From: Chitinophagaceae bacterium
GTDB taxonomy: Bacteria; Bacteroidota; Bacteroidia; Chitinophagales; Chitinophagaceae
Assembly: GCA_021299175.1 (NCBI GenBank)
Contig: JAJTFY010000018.1
Coordinates: forward strand, 1-41,205
Length of the DNA: 41,205 nucleotides
Direction of reading: 5' to 3'
Both the position numbers and the translations under genes were made by a program. This document shows positions 17,218 to 27,811 of the stretch, piece by piece. The notes below the pieces were generated by a model. That model worked only from the letters and a program-made list of their open reading frames with translations, did no database searches and had not been told where the DNA came from. Within the stretch, counting starts at the first letter, position 1, and the number at the start of each line of letters is the position of its first letter.

Positions 17218-17311
17218 GAGAATCAAAAATTGTTCTCTGAAATTAAGATAATTTTATATCAAGAGGTGCTGCTTTGGGGGATTCTTTTGTTGATAATGCT
17301 AATCCATTGAT

Positions 17312-19618
17312 TTACAGGCCCAGTCTTAGGCTGATGATCCAATTCCTGCCTGGTGCTGAAAAGCCAGAGGCAAAATACCGGTAATTGAGATCAAGGATGT
17401 TTTCTATTCCTGCATGGATACCCAGTCTTTGGTTTACCTGCAGACCTGTTTTTAAGTTAATGGTTTGCCATGAGGGTGTTCCTTTAGCAGTCGCGTACTG
17501 GGCATTGTCTTCGCCATCAGCATTGTATTGGTCAAGTTTTTTCCAACCGTTGAACAGCAGGCTCAATGTTGCATACAGCTTCTGGTTGTCATATCCAATA
17601 CTCATGTTTCCAAATGCAGGTGGGATATGATCAAGGGGCTTGGTGCTCACTTTGGATTGAACCAGCACATAGGTTCCATTGGACTGCAATTGATAGACCA
17701 GGCTGGCTTTGCTAGCATCGGTCATGAACCTGCCCTTTGTGAAATTAACCGTTGAATTGAACTTCCAGTTTTTCCCCGCTTTTACAGAAAGCCGTATGTT
17801 GCCCCCAAGTATATAGGCTCGGTTTACATTTTGGCTGGCCAGCACCTGCGATTGAACACCATTGTAATTGATAGAATCCTTTCCATTCAACCTGAATGGT
17901 GCCTTGATGATGGCATTGGTAAAATCAGTATAAAATGCGCCAACCTCAAATTCAAATGCTTTCCCCAGGCCCTTTACCAGCTCAGCATCAAAACCATGGG
18001 TGAATTCAGGTTTCAGGTCTGCATTGGGTACAACCACTTGCTTGGCTACTGTGCTTGACTCAAATATTTTGGCAAGGTCATCTATATTGGGTGCCCTGAA
18101 GCCAGAGGCGTACCCAAATTTTATTCTTGTGCGCGTTGATGGCATATAGACCAGTCCTATGTTTCCGGTGATGGCCATGTTTTTTTGTGCAATATTGGTT
18201 ACAGGTAAAGCGAAAAATGAATTGTTGATGATATTCGATTTCAGTGTAATGTATTGAATGCGCAAGCCCTCATTCAAGATCCATTTTTGTTTCTTGAACT
18301 TGTGTATGTGTTGGGTGTAAACAGCGAAATTGTTCATCCTGTTTTTGCCGTCGGGATACCTGCTGTCTAGTGGTAGGATCGCATTCGTCAATAAATTCGT
18401 TCTGCTTGCGGTAGAACGCAGATCATTCAGTTGCAGGTCAATACCAGCAGTGATTTCGTCTTGCTTTAATTTTTTTCTCGCATCGATGGTGAGTCCGCCA
18501 ACACCCACATTTTCAATCCTTTTGTCAAAGCGGTCATACCGTTTGTACTCCCTTGTTATCCTGCTTTCTTCAATTGATTGATAACTCAGTGTTGCATTGT
18601 ATTCATTGAAAAAACCCTTGCTGTTGTTGGCAGAAAAAGTATAGGCGAACAGGGATCTTTTTTGTGGGCCGTAATACCAGGATGCAAATCGCAACAGCCC
18701 ATCCCTGCTATCTTGAAGGCGATCATACCTCGGCACATCTGAACTGTTTGAATATTGGATGTTCAATCCGTGGGAAATATTGGCATTGGGCTTGTACAAG
18801 AATTTTTGCGTAAGGTCAGTTTGAGTATATCCGGAAAACCGTTGTATGCGATCATTGTTGTTTTTGATGATGGTGTCACCAATGATGCCATTGAAGGGTT
18901 GGATATAATAAGGCCTGGTGCCAAATCCCTCGAATCCCTTCATGTCTCTCTTTCCGATCTTTGAATCACCAAAATTGCTCTGGGTAATACTGGTCAACAG
19001 TCCGATTTTTCCCCACCCAACGCTCAGATCAGCATGGACTGTTTTTTCTGCATTTGCAGATGAAAAGCGGCTGAAGACATTGGAGACAACTTTTGTTTTG
19101 TTTTTCTCTTTGGATAAAACAGGTTGTTTGCTGATCATGTGAACGGCACCGCCCAGAGCATCACTGCCAAACAAAGTTGACGAAGGACCTTGCAGTAGTT
19201 CTACACTTTCCAGGATGTTTTGATCAACAGTAATGATATTTTGCAAATGTCCAGACCTGTAAATAAGGTTGTTCATGCGTACCCCATCAACAACAAATAA
19301 AACACGACTGGCTTCGAAACCCCTGATGACTGGGCTGCTTCCTCCTTGCTGGCTTTTCTGAACAAAGACATTGCCTGTAGACATCAAGAGGTCGCCCATG
19401 TTTTGTGCATTGGCCTTTTTGATATAAGAGGAAGAAATGATGTCTATTTTCTGGACAATGTTTTTTTTCTTCTCTGCGAATTTGTTTCCAGAAACAACAA
19501 TTTCACTCAGCTCCTTTTCAAGGATGCTATCTTTTGATTGCTGGGCCTGTGTTGTAGAGAGCATACAAAATGTCAGCATCACCAGTTTGGCAGCATAGAA
19601 AACTTTCATGATGCTCAT
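17312..19618 (-). CDS. TonB-dependent receptor, haem/haemoglobin-receptor-like
   Basis: This is an outer-membrane transporter of about 768 residues. A signal peptide (MKVFYAAKLVMLTFCMLSTTQAQ) is followed by a TonB-box-like start (LSEIVVSGNKF). The plug domain carries PVIRGFEASRVLFVVDGVRMNN, VELLQGPSSTLFGSDALGGAV, and a 22-strand-type barrel follows, ending ...GRNWIISLRLGL. The plug resembles the haemoglobin/transferrin/lactoferrin receptor group, so haem is a plausible substrate but not shown. Starts are ambiguous: the ATG at 19660 overlaps the gpmI stop codon (ATGA), while the ATGs at 19618 and 19609 give more normal signal peptides. An ECF sigma gene lies downstream, a common regulatory pairing. 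Confidence 0.9.
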   Translation of the reverse strand: MSIMKVFYAAKLVMLTFCMLSTTQAQQSKDSILEKELSEIVVSGNKFAEKKKNIVQKIDIISSSYIKKANAQNMGDLLMSTGNVFVQKSQQGGSSPVIRGFEASRVLFVVDGVRMNNLIYRSGHLQNIITVDQNILESVELLQGPSSTLFGSDALGGAVHMISKQPVLSKEKNKTKVVSNVFSRFSSANAEKTVHADLSVGWGKIGLLTSITQSNFGDSKIGKRDMKGFEGFGTRPYYIQPFNGIIGDTIIKNNNDRIQRFSGYTQTDLTQKFLYKPNANISHGLNIQYSNSSDVPRYDRLQDSRDGLLRFASWYYGPQKRSLFAYTFSANNSKGFFNEYNATLSYQSIEESRITREYKRYDRFDKRIENVGVGGLTIDARKKLKQDEITAGIDLQLNDLRSTASRTNLLTNAILPLDSRYPDGKNRMNNFAVYTQHIHKFKKQKWILNEGLRIQYITLKSNIINNSFFALPVTNIAQKNMAITGNIGLVYMPSTRTRIKFGYASGFRAPNIDDLAKIFESSTVAKQVVVPNADLKPEFTHGFDAELVKGLGKAFEFEVGAFYTDFTNAIIKAPFRLNGKDSINYNGVQSQVLASQNVNRAYILGGNIRLSVKAGKNWKFNSTVNFTKGRFMTDASKASLVYQLQSNGTYVLVQSKVSTKPLDHIPPAFGNMSIGYDNQKLYATLSLLFNGWKKLDQYNADGEDNAQYATAKGTPSWQTINLKTGLQVNQRLGIHAGIENILDLNYRYFASGFSAPGRNWIISLRLGL

Positions 19619-19656
19619 TTTTGGTAACAACCGGCTACCCAATTTGTTAAGATTCG

Positions 19657-21186
19657 TCATTGGTCTACCAATACATCTCCGGTCATTTCTGCTGGAATGG
19701 GCAAGCCCATGAAATGAAGAATGGTGGGAGCAATATCGCCGAGTTTGCCAGGCTTTACAGTTCCTTTCCAATGTTTGTCAATGATAAAAAGTGGAACAGG
19801 GTTCAGCGTATGGGCAGTGTTGGGGCTTCCATCCTCATTTTTCATGAAGTCTGCATTGCCATGGTCTGCTGTGAGGAATACGGTGTAATCGTTTTCAATA
19901 GCAGCTTCCACCACCTTTTTCACACAGGCATCTACTGTTTCTACAGCCTTGACAGCCGCTTCCCAAACGCCAGTATGACCAACCATGTCTGCATTCGCAT
20001 AGTTGAGGCAGATGAAGTCGGCGGTCTTCGCTTTTATCTCGGGGACAATTTTATCAGTCAATTCATGCGCACTCATTTCGGGCTGAAGGTCATAGGTGGC
20101 AACTTTTGGAGAGGCTGCCATGATTCTTGTTTCCCCTTCAAATGGGAGCTCCCTGCCACCACTGAAAAAGAAAGTGACATGGGGATATTTTTCTGTCTCG
20201 GCTATCCTGATCTGGGTCTTGCCATGAGATGCCAATACTTCCCCAAGGGTATGGGTAAGGTTATCATTCCTGAAAATGACATCCACGTTGTTGAACGTGC
20301 TGTCATACTCGGTCATGGTCGTATACTCCAGTGTGAGTTTGTGCATGCCCAATTCAGGGAAGTCTTTTTGGGTCAGTACCTCTGTAATCTCACGGCACCT
20401 GTCAGTCCTGAAATTGAAGCATATCACTGCGTCATCTGCTGCAATGGTGGCAAGGGGTTTGTTGTCTTCACCAGTGATGATGATGGGCTTGATGAACTCA
20501 TCTGTGGTATTTTCCGCATAGGCAGATTGAATGGCATCTGTTGCGGAGTTTGCCATGGAGCCAATTCCGTTGACCATGGCATCATAGGCAAGCTTAACCC
20601 TTTCCCAGCGCTTGTCACGGTCCATGGCATAATACCTTCCAATGACCGATGCTATTTTACCTGCCGAACCTTTTAAGTGCGCTTCCAGGGCTGCAACAAA
20701 ACCAAGACCACTCTTGGGGTCGGTGTCGCGGCCATCAGTAAAGGCATGGATGTATACAGAAGACAATCCTTCGGCCTTGCAAAGGTCTGTGATAGCCCTC
20801 AGGTGTGAGGTGTGTGAATGAACGCCCCCATCACTGACCAGCCCTATAAGGTGTAATTTTTTGTTGTTCTTTTTGGCATAATGTATGGCATTCAGCAAGG
20901 TTGGATTCTGTTGAAATTCACCTGTTCGAATGGCCACATTGATCCTCTGCAATTCCTGGTAAACAATTCTTCCTGCTCCCAGGTTCAGGTGTCCAACCTC
21001 ACTGTTCCCCATTTGTCCATCTGGCAAACCCACTGGCTCGCCACAGGTAACCAGTGTAGCGTTCGGATACTGGGCATATAGGGAGGATACAAATGGTACA
21101 TGGGCATGTTTGATAACATCACTATTTTCAACCGCACCATGGCCCCAACCGTCCATGATCACGAGGATACATTTTTTATTTTCCAT
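19657..21186 (-). CDS. gpmI: 2,3-bisphosphoglycerate-independent phosphoglycerate mutase
   Basis: GpmI interconverts 3- and 2-phosphoglycerate using two manganese ions and a phosphoserine intermediate. The 509-residue length is standard. Metal and nucleophile motifs are seen in IMDGWG, QMGNSEVGHLNLGAGR (with the nucleophilic serine), GGVHSHTSHLRA, DGRDTDPKSG, NYANADMVGHTG and FLTADHGNADFM. The stop codon TGA overlaps a downstream ATG (ATGA at 19657-19660) in frame with the TonB receptor, so the two may be translationally coupled. Upstream, TAATTTTA (21191-21198, minus strand) is a one-mismatch -7 element close to the start. Confidence 0.96.
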   Translation of the reverse strand: MENKKCILVIMDGWGHGAVENSDVIKHAHVPFVSSLYAQYPNATLVTCGEPVGLPDGQMGNSEVGHLNLGAGRIVYQELQRINVAIRTGEFQQNPTLLNAIHYAKKNNKKLHLIGLVSDGGVHSHTSHLRAITDLCKAEGLSSVYIHAFTDGRDTDPKSGLGFVAALEAHLKGSAGKIASVIGRYYAMDRDKRWERVKLAYDAMVNGIGSMANSATDAIQSAYAENTTDEFIKPIIITGEDNKPLATIAADDAVICFNFRTDRCREITEVLTQKDFPELGMHKLTLEYTTMTEYDSTFNNVDVIFRNDNLTHTLGEVLASHGKTQIRIAETEKYPHVTFFFSGGRELPFEGETRIMAASPKVATYDLQPEMSAHELTDKIVPEIKAKTADFICLNYANADMVGHTGVWEAAVKAVETVDACVKKVVEAAIENDYTVFLTADHGNADFMKNEDGSPNTAHTLNPVPLFIIDKHWKGTVKPGKLGDIAPTILHFMGLPIPAEMTGDVLVDQ

Positions 21187-21298
21187 CCTGTAAAATTACT
21201 TCATTTCATTTTATCTTCATCCAGGATATGAATGGGCATCAATGCTTAAAAGCAAGAATAAAGCCTCCCATTCAGTTTTGGCCATTAAATGCAAGAAC

Positions 21299-21628
21299 AT
21301 GAGCAAGAAAAAGGACAATGGATCTTTTATGGTGTACAGCACCAATCCGGATTTTAAGATGGATGATGATGAGGTACCGGTTCAAACCTTGCCTCCGCAA
21401 CAACAGCTGTTAAGAATTACCCTTGAAACCAAACACCGTGCAGGGAAAACGGTTACCCTGATTACCGGATTTGTCGGTACTGAAGAAGACATGTCTACTT
21501 TGGGGAAGCAGTTGAAAAACCAGTGCGGTACAGGTGGATCTGCCAAGGATGGAGAAATCATTTTGCAAGGAGACCACAGGGAAAAAGTGAGGGGATGGCT
21601 GCAAAAAAACCAATACAAGACCAAATAA
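21299..21628 (+). CDS. SUI1/YciH-family translation factor
   Basis: This 109-residue protein has the SUI1 (eIF1-like) fold. The core is LRITLETKHRAGKTVTLITGFVG, then LGKQLKNQCGTGGSAKDGEIILQGDHREKVRGWL; the CGTGGSxKDGEI block is the family signature. The N terminus MSKKKDNGSFMVYSTNPDF matches the usual start of bacterial homologues, so I chose the ATG at 21299 over an in-frame ATG at 21242. Bacterial SUI1 proteins can take part in initiation fidelity in vitro, but the cellular role is uncertain. It is divergent from gpmI and convergent with the gyrB unit. Confidence 0.9.
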   Translation: MSKKKDNGSFMVYSTNPDFKMDDDEVPVQTLPPQQQLLRITLETKHRAGKTVTLITGFVGTEEDMSTLGKQLKNQCGTGGSAKDGEIILQGDHREKVRGWLQKNQYKTK

Positions 21629-21630
21629 AA

Positions 21631-21653
21631 AAGACAGGCCAGGGGCCTGTCTT
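21631..21653 (-). terminator. Strong terminator of the gyrB unit
   Basis: AAGACAGGCC (21631-21640) and GGCCTGTCTT (21644-21653) form a ten-base-pair stem with an AGG loop. Read on the minus strand, the stem is followed by a run of seven T. It therefore ends transcripts from gyrB and the 68-residue gene. It begins three bases after the SUI1-family stop codon; no T run follows on the plus strand. Confidence 0.85.
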
Positions 21654-21675
21654 GAAGAATATGTGCAGTTGAATA

Positions 21676-21882
21676 CTACCAATCCTGTTTTGCTGTTCCA
21701 GCTTTGATGGCAGCAAGTGCTTTTGCTTCACCAAGCAGCGCAGTAAGTTTGTTGCCCTTGCCATCATGTCCTTTGGCAATGTATCCACCTTTTGCAGTCT
21801 TGCTGACTACTGCATCTTGCATAGGAACATTTTTTTCTTTTGTTTTGACATTGTAGGCCGTGAGCATGTTTTCGTTTGCCAT
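21676..21882 (-). CDS. 68-residue protein, possibly a cysteine-free DUF5679-like protein
   Basis: This small basic protein (MANENMLTAYNVKTKEKNVP...) lies 30 bp downstream of gyrB on the same strand and just before a strong terminator, so it is probably co-transcribed with gyrB. The block AYNVKTKEKNVPMQDAVV...GGYIAKGHDGKGNKLTALLG follows the pattern of the DUF5679 zinc-ribbon family. That family typically reads AYCVKC...GxCPxCGTK. Here every cysteine position holds Asn, Thr, Asp or Gly. This resemblance is by eye and from memory. The C terminus (AKALAAIKAGTAKQDW) is helical. No function can be assigned. Confidence 0.75.
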   Translation of the reverse strand: MANENMLTAYNVKTKEKNVPMQDAVVSKTAKGGYIAKGHDGKGNKLTALLGEAKALAAIKAGTAKQDW

Positions 21883-21912
21883 GTTGATTGTTTTAATTGT
21901 TAGTAAAGATGA

Positions 21913-23927
<2,015 letters not shown>

Positions 23928-24881
23928 ATGCCAGAGAATCTCACCATACCGCTAAGGATGATGTCAGAATGGAATCATTTTGAAGGCCTTCCTGTATTGT
24001 TTTCAAGAGAAAAGAAGATCCCAGGCTCCTGGCAATATGCCCTAACGCGCCATCCACAGGTCGCATCCCTTGGGGTGGATGATCATGGAACGCTGGTATA
24101 TCACTATGACGAGGTGATTGAAAACCGTTATCTCGAACTCAGGTTCTGTGTCAATGGCCAGACCTTTTGCAAAGAGTCCAATGCCAATTGTGAGGAATGC
24201 AAATTGAACCGAAATGCCCAATGTGTTGAACAAACCGGGACGATGGATCTGCTTCAGTTCAGGTTTGAGCCACTTCACCTCAGCAACCTCATCAAGTCAG
24301 AGGGAACCAATCCTGAAGCCGACGCCATCCTTAATTTTCGGTTCAATCATACCTTTAGCAAACCCATTTTAATTTCCGGTAGAATCAGGCATACCCTTTC
24401 TTCCATCCTCAATCACCGGTACTCCGATGCCGTTGAAAATATTTTCATCAATGCCCAAACGCAAATACTCTTGCTTTATACACTGGAGTCAATGAGTACC
24501 ATCAGGGAAGATGAGGTTCCTGCCTGTAAATTTCTTGCCCACCAGGATGAACGGGAGAAGATCATCAAAGCAAGGGAAATCCTGCTTGCGCATATCTGTG
24601 ATCCCATCACAATAAGGGAGTTGAGCAGAAAAGCTGCCATCAATGAATGCTATCTCAAAAAAGGATTCAAGGTGATGTTCGGGGCCACCATTTTTGATTT
24701 TTACCAGGACCAGCGGATGGAACATGCCAGGTACCTGCTCTATGAAAAAGGCTTCACTGTTTCCGAAGTCTCTGCCCAACTGGGTTATTCCTCCATTTCA
24801 CATTTTTCTACTGCCTTTAAAAAACATACAGGACTCAAGCCCTGTGAGATGTTGAACAAAACAACCTATTCCAAGCGATAG
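23928..24881 (+). CDS. AraC-family transcriptional regulator with N-terminal cysteine cluster
   Basis: This 317-residue protein ends in a classic AraC double helix-turn-helix domain (about residues 215-317: ITIRELSRKAAINECYLKKGFK, then FTVSEVSAQLGYSSISHFSTAFKKHTG). The overall layout recalls PchR-like regulators of iron or siderophore uptake. The N-terminal domain has five cysteines, Cys74, 81, 88, 91 and 99, spaced C-x6-C-x6-C-x2-C-x7-C, which suggests a metal or Fe-S site. It precedes a TonB receptor and a HmuY-like gene on the same strand, separated by a 146-bp gap, so it most likely controls them. An alternative ATG lies at 23958. The ligand it senses is unknown; iron or haem is an inference from context. 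Confidence 0.88.
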   Translation: MPENLTIPLRMMSEWNHFEGLPVLFSREKKIPGSWQYALTRHPQVASLGVDDHGTLVYHYDEVIENRYLELRFCVNGQTFCKESNANCEECKLNRNAQCVEQTGTMDLLQFRFEPLHLSNLIKSEGTNPEADAILNFRFNHTFSKPILISGRIRHTLSSILNHRYSDAVENIFINAQTQILLLYTLESMSTIREDEVPACKFLAHQDEREKIIKAREILLAHICDPITIRELSRKAAINECYLKKGFKVMFGATIFDFYQDQRMEHARYLLYEKGFTVSEVSAQLGYSSISHFSTAFKKHTGLKPCEMLNKTTYSKR

Positions 24882-24933
24882 TTTTTGTTGAAGATTTAGC
24901 CCAAATTTCATGACTTCGTTCAAACCTAGTCAC

Positions 24934-24986
24934 TGAATTGTCATAATTCAAGAACAGTTTCTCATCTGACAATCTCATGATAATTC
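24934..24986 (+). promoter_or_regulatory. Candidate operator before the haem-uptake operon
   Basis: Within the 146-bp gap between the AraC gene and the TonB receptor lies the inverted repeat TGAATT-GTCAT-AATTCA (24934-24950). A near-direct repeat also occurs: TCATAATTC (24941-24949) and TGATAATTC (24978-24986), 37 bp apart. These are plausible binding sites for the adjacent AraC regulator or a Fur-type repressor. No exact TAnnTTTG element is present in this gap, consistent with a promoter that needs an activator. Confidence 0.35.
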
Positions 24987-25027
24987 TCAGGACCAAGTGA
25001 ATCAATTTCGCACCTGATTCCAATTGC

Positions 25028-27103
25028 ATGAGGATTCTCCTTCAAACATTGTTTTTGTTGATGACCACTGCCGCCTTTGCTCAGCAGGGAAATGATTCGT
25101 CCCGGACAAGCCTTGATGAAGTGGTGGTGACCGCAACAAGAACGCCAAGGTCCATGGGAAATGTCGCTATACCAGTGGCTGTGATTTCTTCCAAAACCCT
25201 TTACCAGAGCGGATCGCTTCGGTTGAACGATATCCTGGCTGAACAAACGGGCATCCAAGTGATTGATAATTTTGGAAAAGGGATACAGGTACAGGGACTT
25301 TCATCTGAGTACACGCTTATCCTCATTGATGGAGAACCATTGATTGGCAGAACAGCAGGAGTGCTTGACCTTTCAAAAGTCACCGTCAAGAATATCAGGA
25401 AAATTGAAATTGTCAAAGGACCCTCTTCCAGCCTGTACGGTTCTGAAGCCATGGGCGGTGTCATCAACATCATCACGGATCGTGCAGGCCAAAACAAGAC
25501 AGATCTTGGACTGCGGTATGGAAGGTTCAATACGGTGGATGGGAACCTTAATTTTTCGAGAAGGTTCAACAAGACAGATATTGCTGCCTCATTGAATTAC
25601 AATCAATCCAAGGGGTACAGCCTGAAGCCCAATGCAGTGCAAAAAACAGTTGAACCTTTCAGGAGATCAACGCAAAACCTGAGCATACACCAACAACTTG
25701 GTGAACATTGGAAAGCCGGCGCTTCCTTCAGGGCCAATTCAAGTCATATTGACAATACCATCTTCGTGCAGAACCTTGGCTCAACCATTGCCTCAAAGGG
25801 GTTTGAGAAAAATCAAGAAAACAATTTTACACCATACCTGCAGTTCAACAGGGAGCAGAAAATAAAATCAACATTGCGGGGATACCTTACAGGGTTCAAT
25901 GCAGTTCAGGAGCTGGCTGTAAAAAATGCAACGGGAGGCTATGATGACAGGTTCAAACAATTGTTTGCAAGGGTTGAAAACCAGACGGACTGGCAAATGA
26001 CTGCAAATGCTGCCTTCACCGCCGGTGCTGGTATCGTGCGTGAAACAGTACGTTCAAACCGATATGATAGTGCGTCAACATTGAGGATGAATACCATTGC
26101 TTATTTTTTTACGCAACACGAACAAAAAATTTCCGCCAAGCTCACCATGATTGGCGGCTTGAGATTCGATGCCAACCAGGCCTATGCCTCTGTCTGGAGT
26201 CCTAAAATTGCATTGCAGTACAAGGCTGCGGAAAAGCTGAAATTGAATCTCTCTTACGGCCGCGGTTTCAAGGCACCTGATTTCAGGCAGTTGTACCTGA
26301 ACTTCACCAACCTTGCTGCTGGTGCGTATTCTGTGTTTGGGTCCGAAGTGGCGGTTGGTGAAATAAAAAGGCTCTCTGCAGCTCAATTGTTGGATCAGAC
26401 GACTGCACTTGTTGGGAGTTTGTCTGCATTGAAACCAGAGGTTTCTGGCGGATTGAATGCAGGCCTTGTTTATACCATGAATGCATCATCACAGTTCACT
26501 GCAAACATTTTCAGGAATGACCTGAAAAACATGATTGTTACCGATGTGATTGCTTTCAAGAAAAACGGTGGCCAGATCTACAGTTATTTCAACCTCAATC
26601 GTGCACTCACCCAAGGCATTGAGCTGGGTGCCCAGCAAAAAATTGGCCAATGGATTCAGCTCAATGCAGGATACCAATTCTTATATGCTGCAGACAAGGA
26701 AGTGCTGCAATCCATCAAAAACGGAGAGGTTTTTCAGCGCTCTTTGACCAATGGACAAGCCTATCGGATGAGCCTTTCAGACTATGGAGGATTGCCCAAC
26801 CGGTCCAGGCATTCGGCAAACCTGAAGTTCAATGCAGAAAATACCAAGGGATATTTTTCTACCATTCGACTCATTTACAGGAGCAGGTGGGGAACTTCCG
26901 ACCTGGATGGGAATGGGCTTATCAACCGGTCAGATGAATATGCAAAAGGGAATCTACAGGTCAACACAAGCATGGGGTTTCCCGTGAATACCCATTGGAA
27001 ATTTATGGCTGGTGTTGACAACCTGTTCAACTACAAAGACATTCAGTTTCTCCCTGGAAATCCAGGAAGGACGGCTTATATAGACATTCAATTCATTTTT
27101 TAA
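25028..27103 (+). CDS. TonB-dependent receptor, probable haem receptor (HmuR-like)
   Basis: This outer-membrane transporter has 691 residues. A signal peptide (MRILLQTLFLLMTTAAFAQ) is followed by a TonB-box-like segment SLDEVVVTATRTPR. The plug domain contains LILIDGEPLIGR and IEIVKGPSSSLYGSEAMGGVINIIT, then a barrel ends ...GRTAYIDIQFIF. It is followed after 20 bp by a HmuY-like lipoprotein gene and preceded by an AraC-type regulator. In Porphyromonas gingivalis HmuR and HmuY form a paired haem-uptake system, which is the main reason for the substrate call. The barrel also resembles BtuB/vitamin-type receptors, so the substrate is inferred, not seen. Confidence 0.9.
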   Translation: MRILLQTLFLLMTTAAFAQQGNDSSRTSLDEVVVTATRTPRSMGNVAIPVAVISSKTLYQSGSLRLNDILAEQTGIQVIDNFGKGIQVQGLSSEYTLILIDGEPLIGRTAGVLDLSKVTVKNIRKIEIVKGPSSSLYGSEAMGGVINIITDRAGQNKTDLGLRYGRFNTVDGNLNFSRRFNKTDIAASLNYNQSKGYSLKPNAVQKTVEPFRRSTQNLSIHQQLGEHWKAGASFRANSSHIDNTIFVQNLGSTIASKGFEKNQENNFTPYLQFNREQKIKSTLRGYLTGFNAVQELAVKNATGGYDDRFKQLFARVENQTDWQMTANAAFTAGAGIVRETVRSNRYDSASTLRMNTIAYFFTQHEQKISAKLTMIGGLRFDANQAYASVWSPKIALQYKAAEKLKLNLSYGRGFKAPDFRQLYLNFTNLAAGAYSVFGSEVAVGEIKRLSAAQLLDQTTALVGSLSALKPEVSGGLNAGLVYTMNASSQFTANIFRNDLKNMIVTDVIAFKKNGGQIYSYFNLNRALTQGIELGAQQKIGQWIQLNAGYQFLYAADKEVLQSIKNGEVFQRSLTNGQAYRMSLSDYGGLPNRSRHSANLKFNAENTKGYFSTIRLIYRSRWGTSDLDGNGLINRSDEYAKGNLQVNTSMGFPVNTHWKFMAGVDNLFNYKDIQFLPGNPGRTAYIDIQFIF

Positions 27104-27123
27104 TTTTCAATAATCAAGAAGCA

Positions 27124-27768
27124 ATGAGAAGTTCATGGATCATCGGAAGTGCAATGTTAGCGTTAGTTGTTTTTCAGGCTTGTGAGAAAAATGAGGCTCC
27201 AGTTGCGGTGCCCACATTGACAGAAAAAACAGTTTCAGGAATTCCTGCAGATACAATTGTAGGTCTTGTCAATGGACAGCCAGTGGGTGCTGGTAAGTTT
27301 ACTTTTTTCAGTTTCGAATCAAACGCTGTAGTGCCCAGCACTGATTCCAATTCAGTGAAGTGGGATGTAGGAGTAAGAGGAACAGCCATTATCACCAATG
27401 GCGGCAACAGTGGTCCCGGAGTAGGCGGTGCCTTTGTTTATGTCGGCACATTTGATGATTTGAAGGCTGTGCCCAAGGATTCGGTTTTCAGACAAGACAA
27501 CGCACCAGTTTCGTATGCAGTGCCCAATGCCAGCAGCAAAGGATGGTACGTGTACAATCCAGTTTCCATGCTCATCACTCCTATTCCTGGAAGGGTATTG
27601 GTGTTCAAAACTGCCAAAGGAAAGTATGCCAAAGTAGAAATCATTAACTATTACAAGGGGGGTATAACACCTTCAGCAACTGCCACTGATGCTGAAAAAT
27701 TAAAGAACCAGCGTTATTACACCTTTCGCTTTGCCTACCAGGCCGATGGAACCATGAATTTCAAGTAA
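27124..27768 (+). CDS. hmuY: HmuY-like haem-binding lipoprotein
   Basis: This 214-residue lipoprotein has a signal ending in VVFQAC (Cys20). The mature part shows the HmuY pattern: KWDVGVRGTAIITNGG, GPGVGGAFVYVG, GWYVYNPVSMLITPIPGRVLVFKTAKGKYAKVEI and a C-terminal YYTFRFAYQADG. HmuY proteins pick haem from host or environmental haemoproteins at the cell surface and pass it to a TonB receptor, here encoded 20 bp upstream. The protein has no histidine at all, so it cannot use the two histidine ligands of P. gingivalis HmuY. Met149, in the loop YNPVSMLITP, is the best candidate ligand; homologues with methionine ligands are known. The haem role is inferred from family and context. Confidence 0.85.
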   Translation: MRSSWIIGSAMLALVVFQACEKNEAPVAVPTLTEKTVSGIPADTIVGLVNGQPVGAGKFTFFSFESNAVVPSTDSNSVKWDVGVRGTAIITNGGNSGPGVGGAFVYVGTFDDLKAVPKDSVFRQDNAPVSYAVPNASSKGWYVYNPVSMLITPIPGRVLVFKTAKGKYAKVEIINYYKGGITPSATATDAEKLKNQRYYTFRFAYQADGTMNFK

Positions 27769-27786
27769 AACCCTTAAACTTTTTTC

Positions 27787-27794
27787 TACCTTTG
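27787..27794 (+). promoter_or_regulatory. -7 element TACCTTTG before ileS
   Basis: This exact TAnnTTTG match ends 17 bases before the ileS ATG. It implies a leader of about a dozen bases containing AGGA. It separates ileS from the haem operon, whose last stop is only 43 bp upstream of ileS. Confidence 0.55.
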
Positions 27795-27811
27795 CCACCT
27801 TAGGAAAAAGT

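Noticed and set aside
19660-20676. Open 338-codon plus-strand frame opposite gpmI
   Set aside because: It lies antisense to highly conserved gpmI codons, has no recognisable motifs and mirrors its codon pattern.
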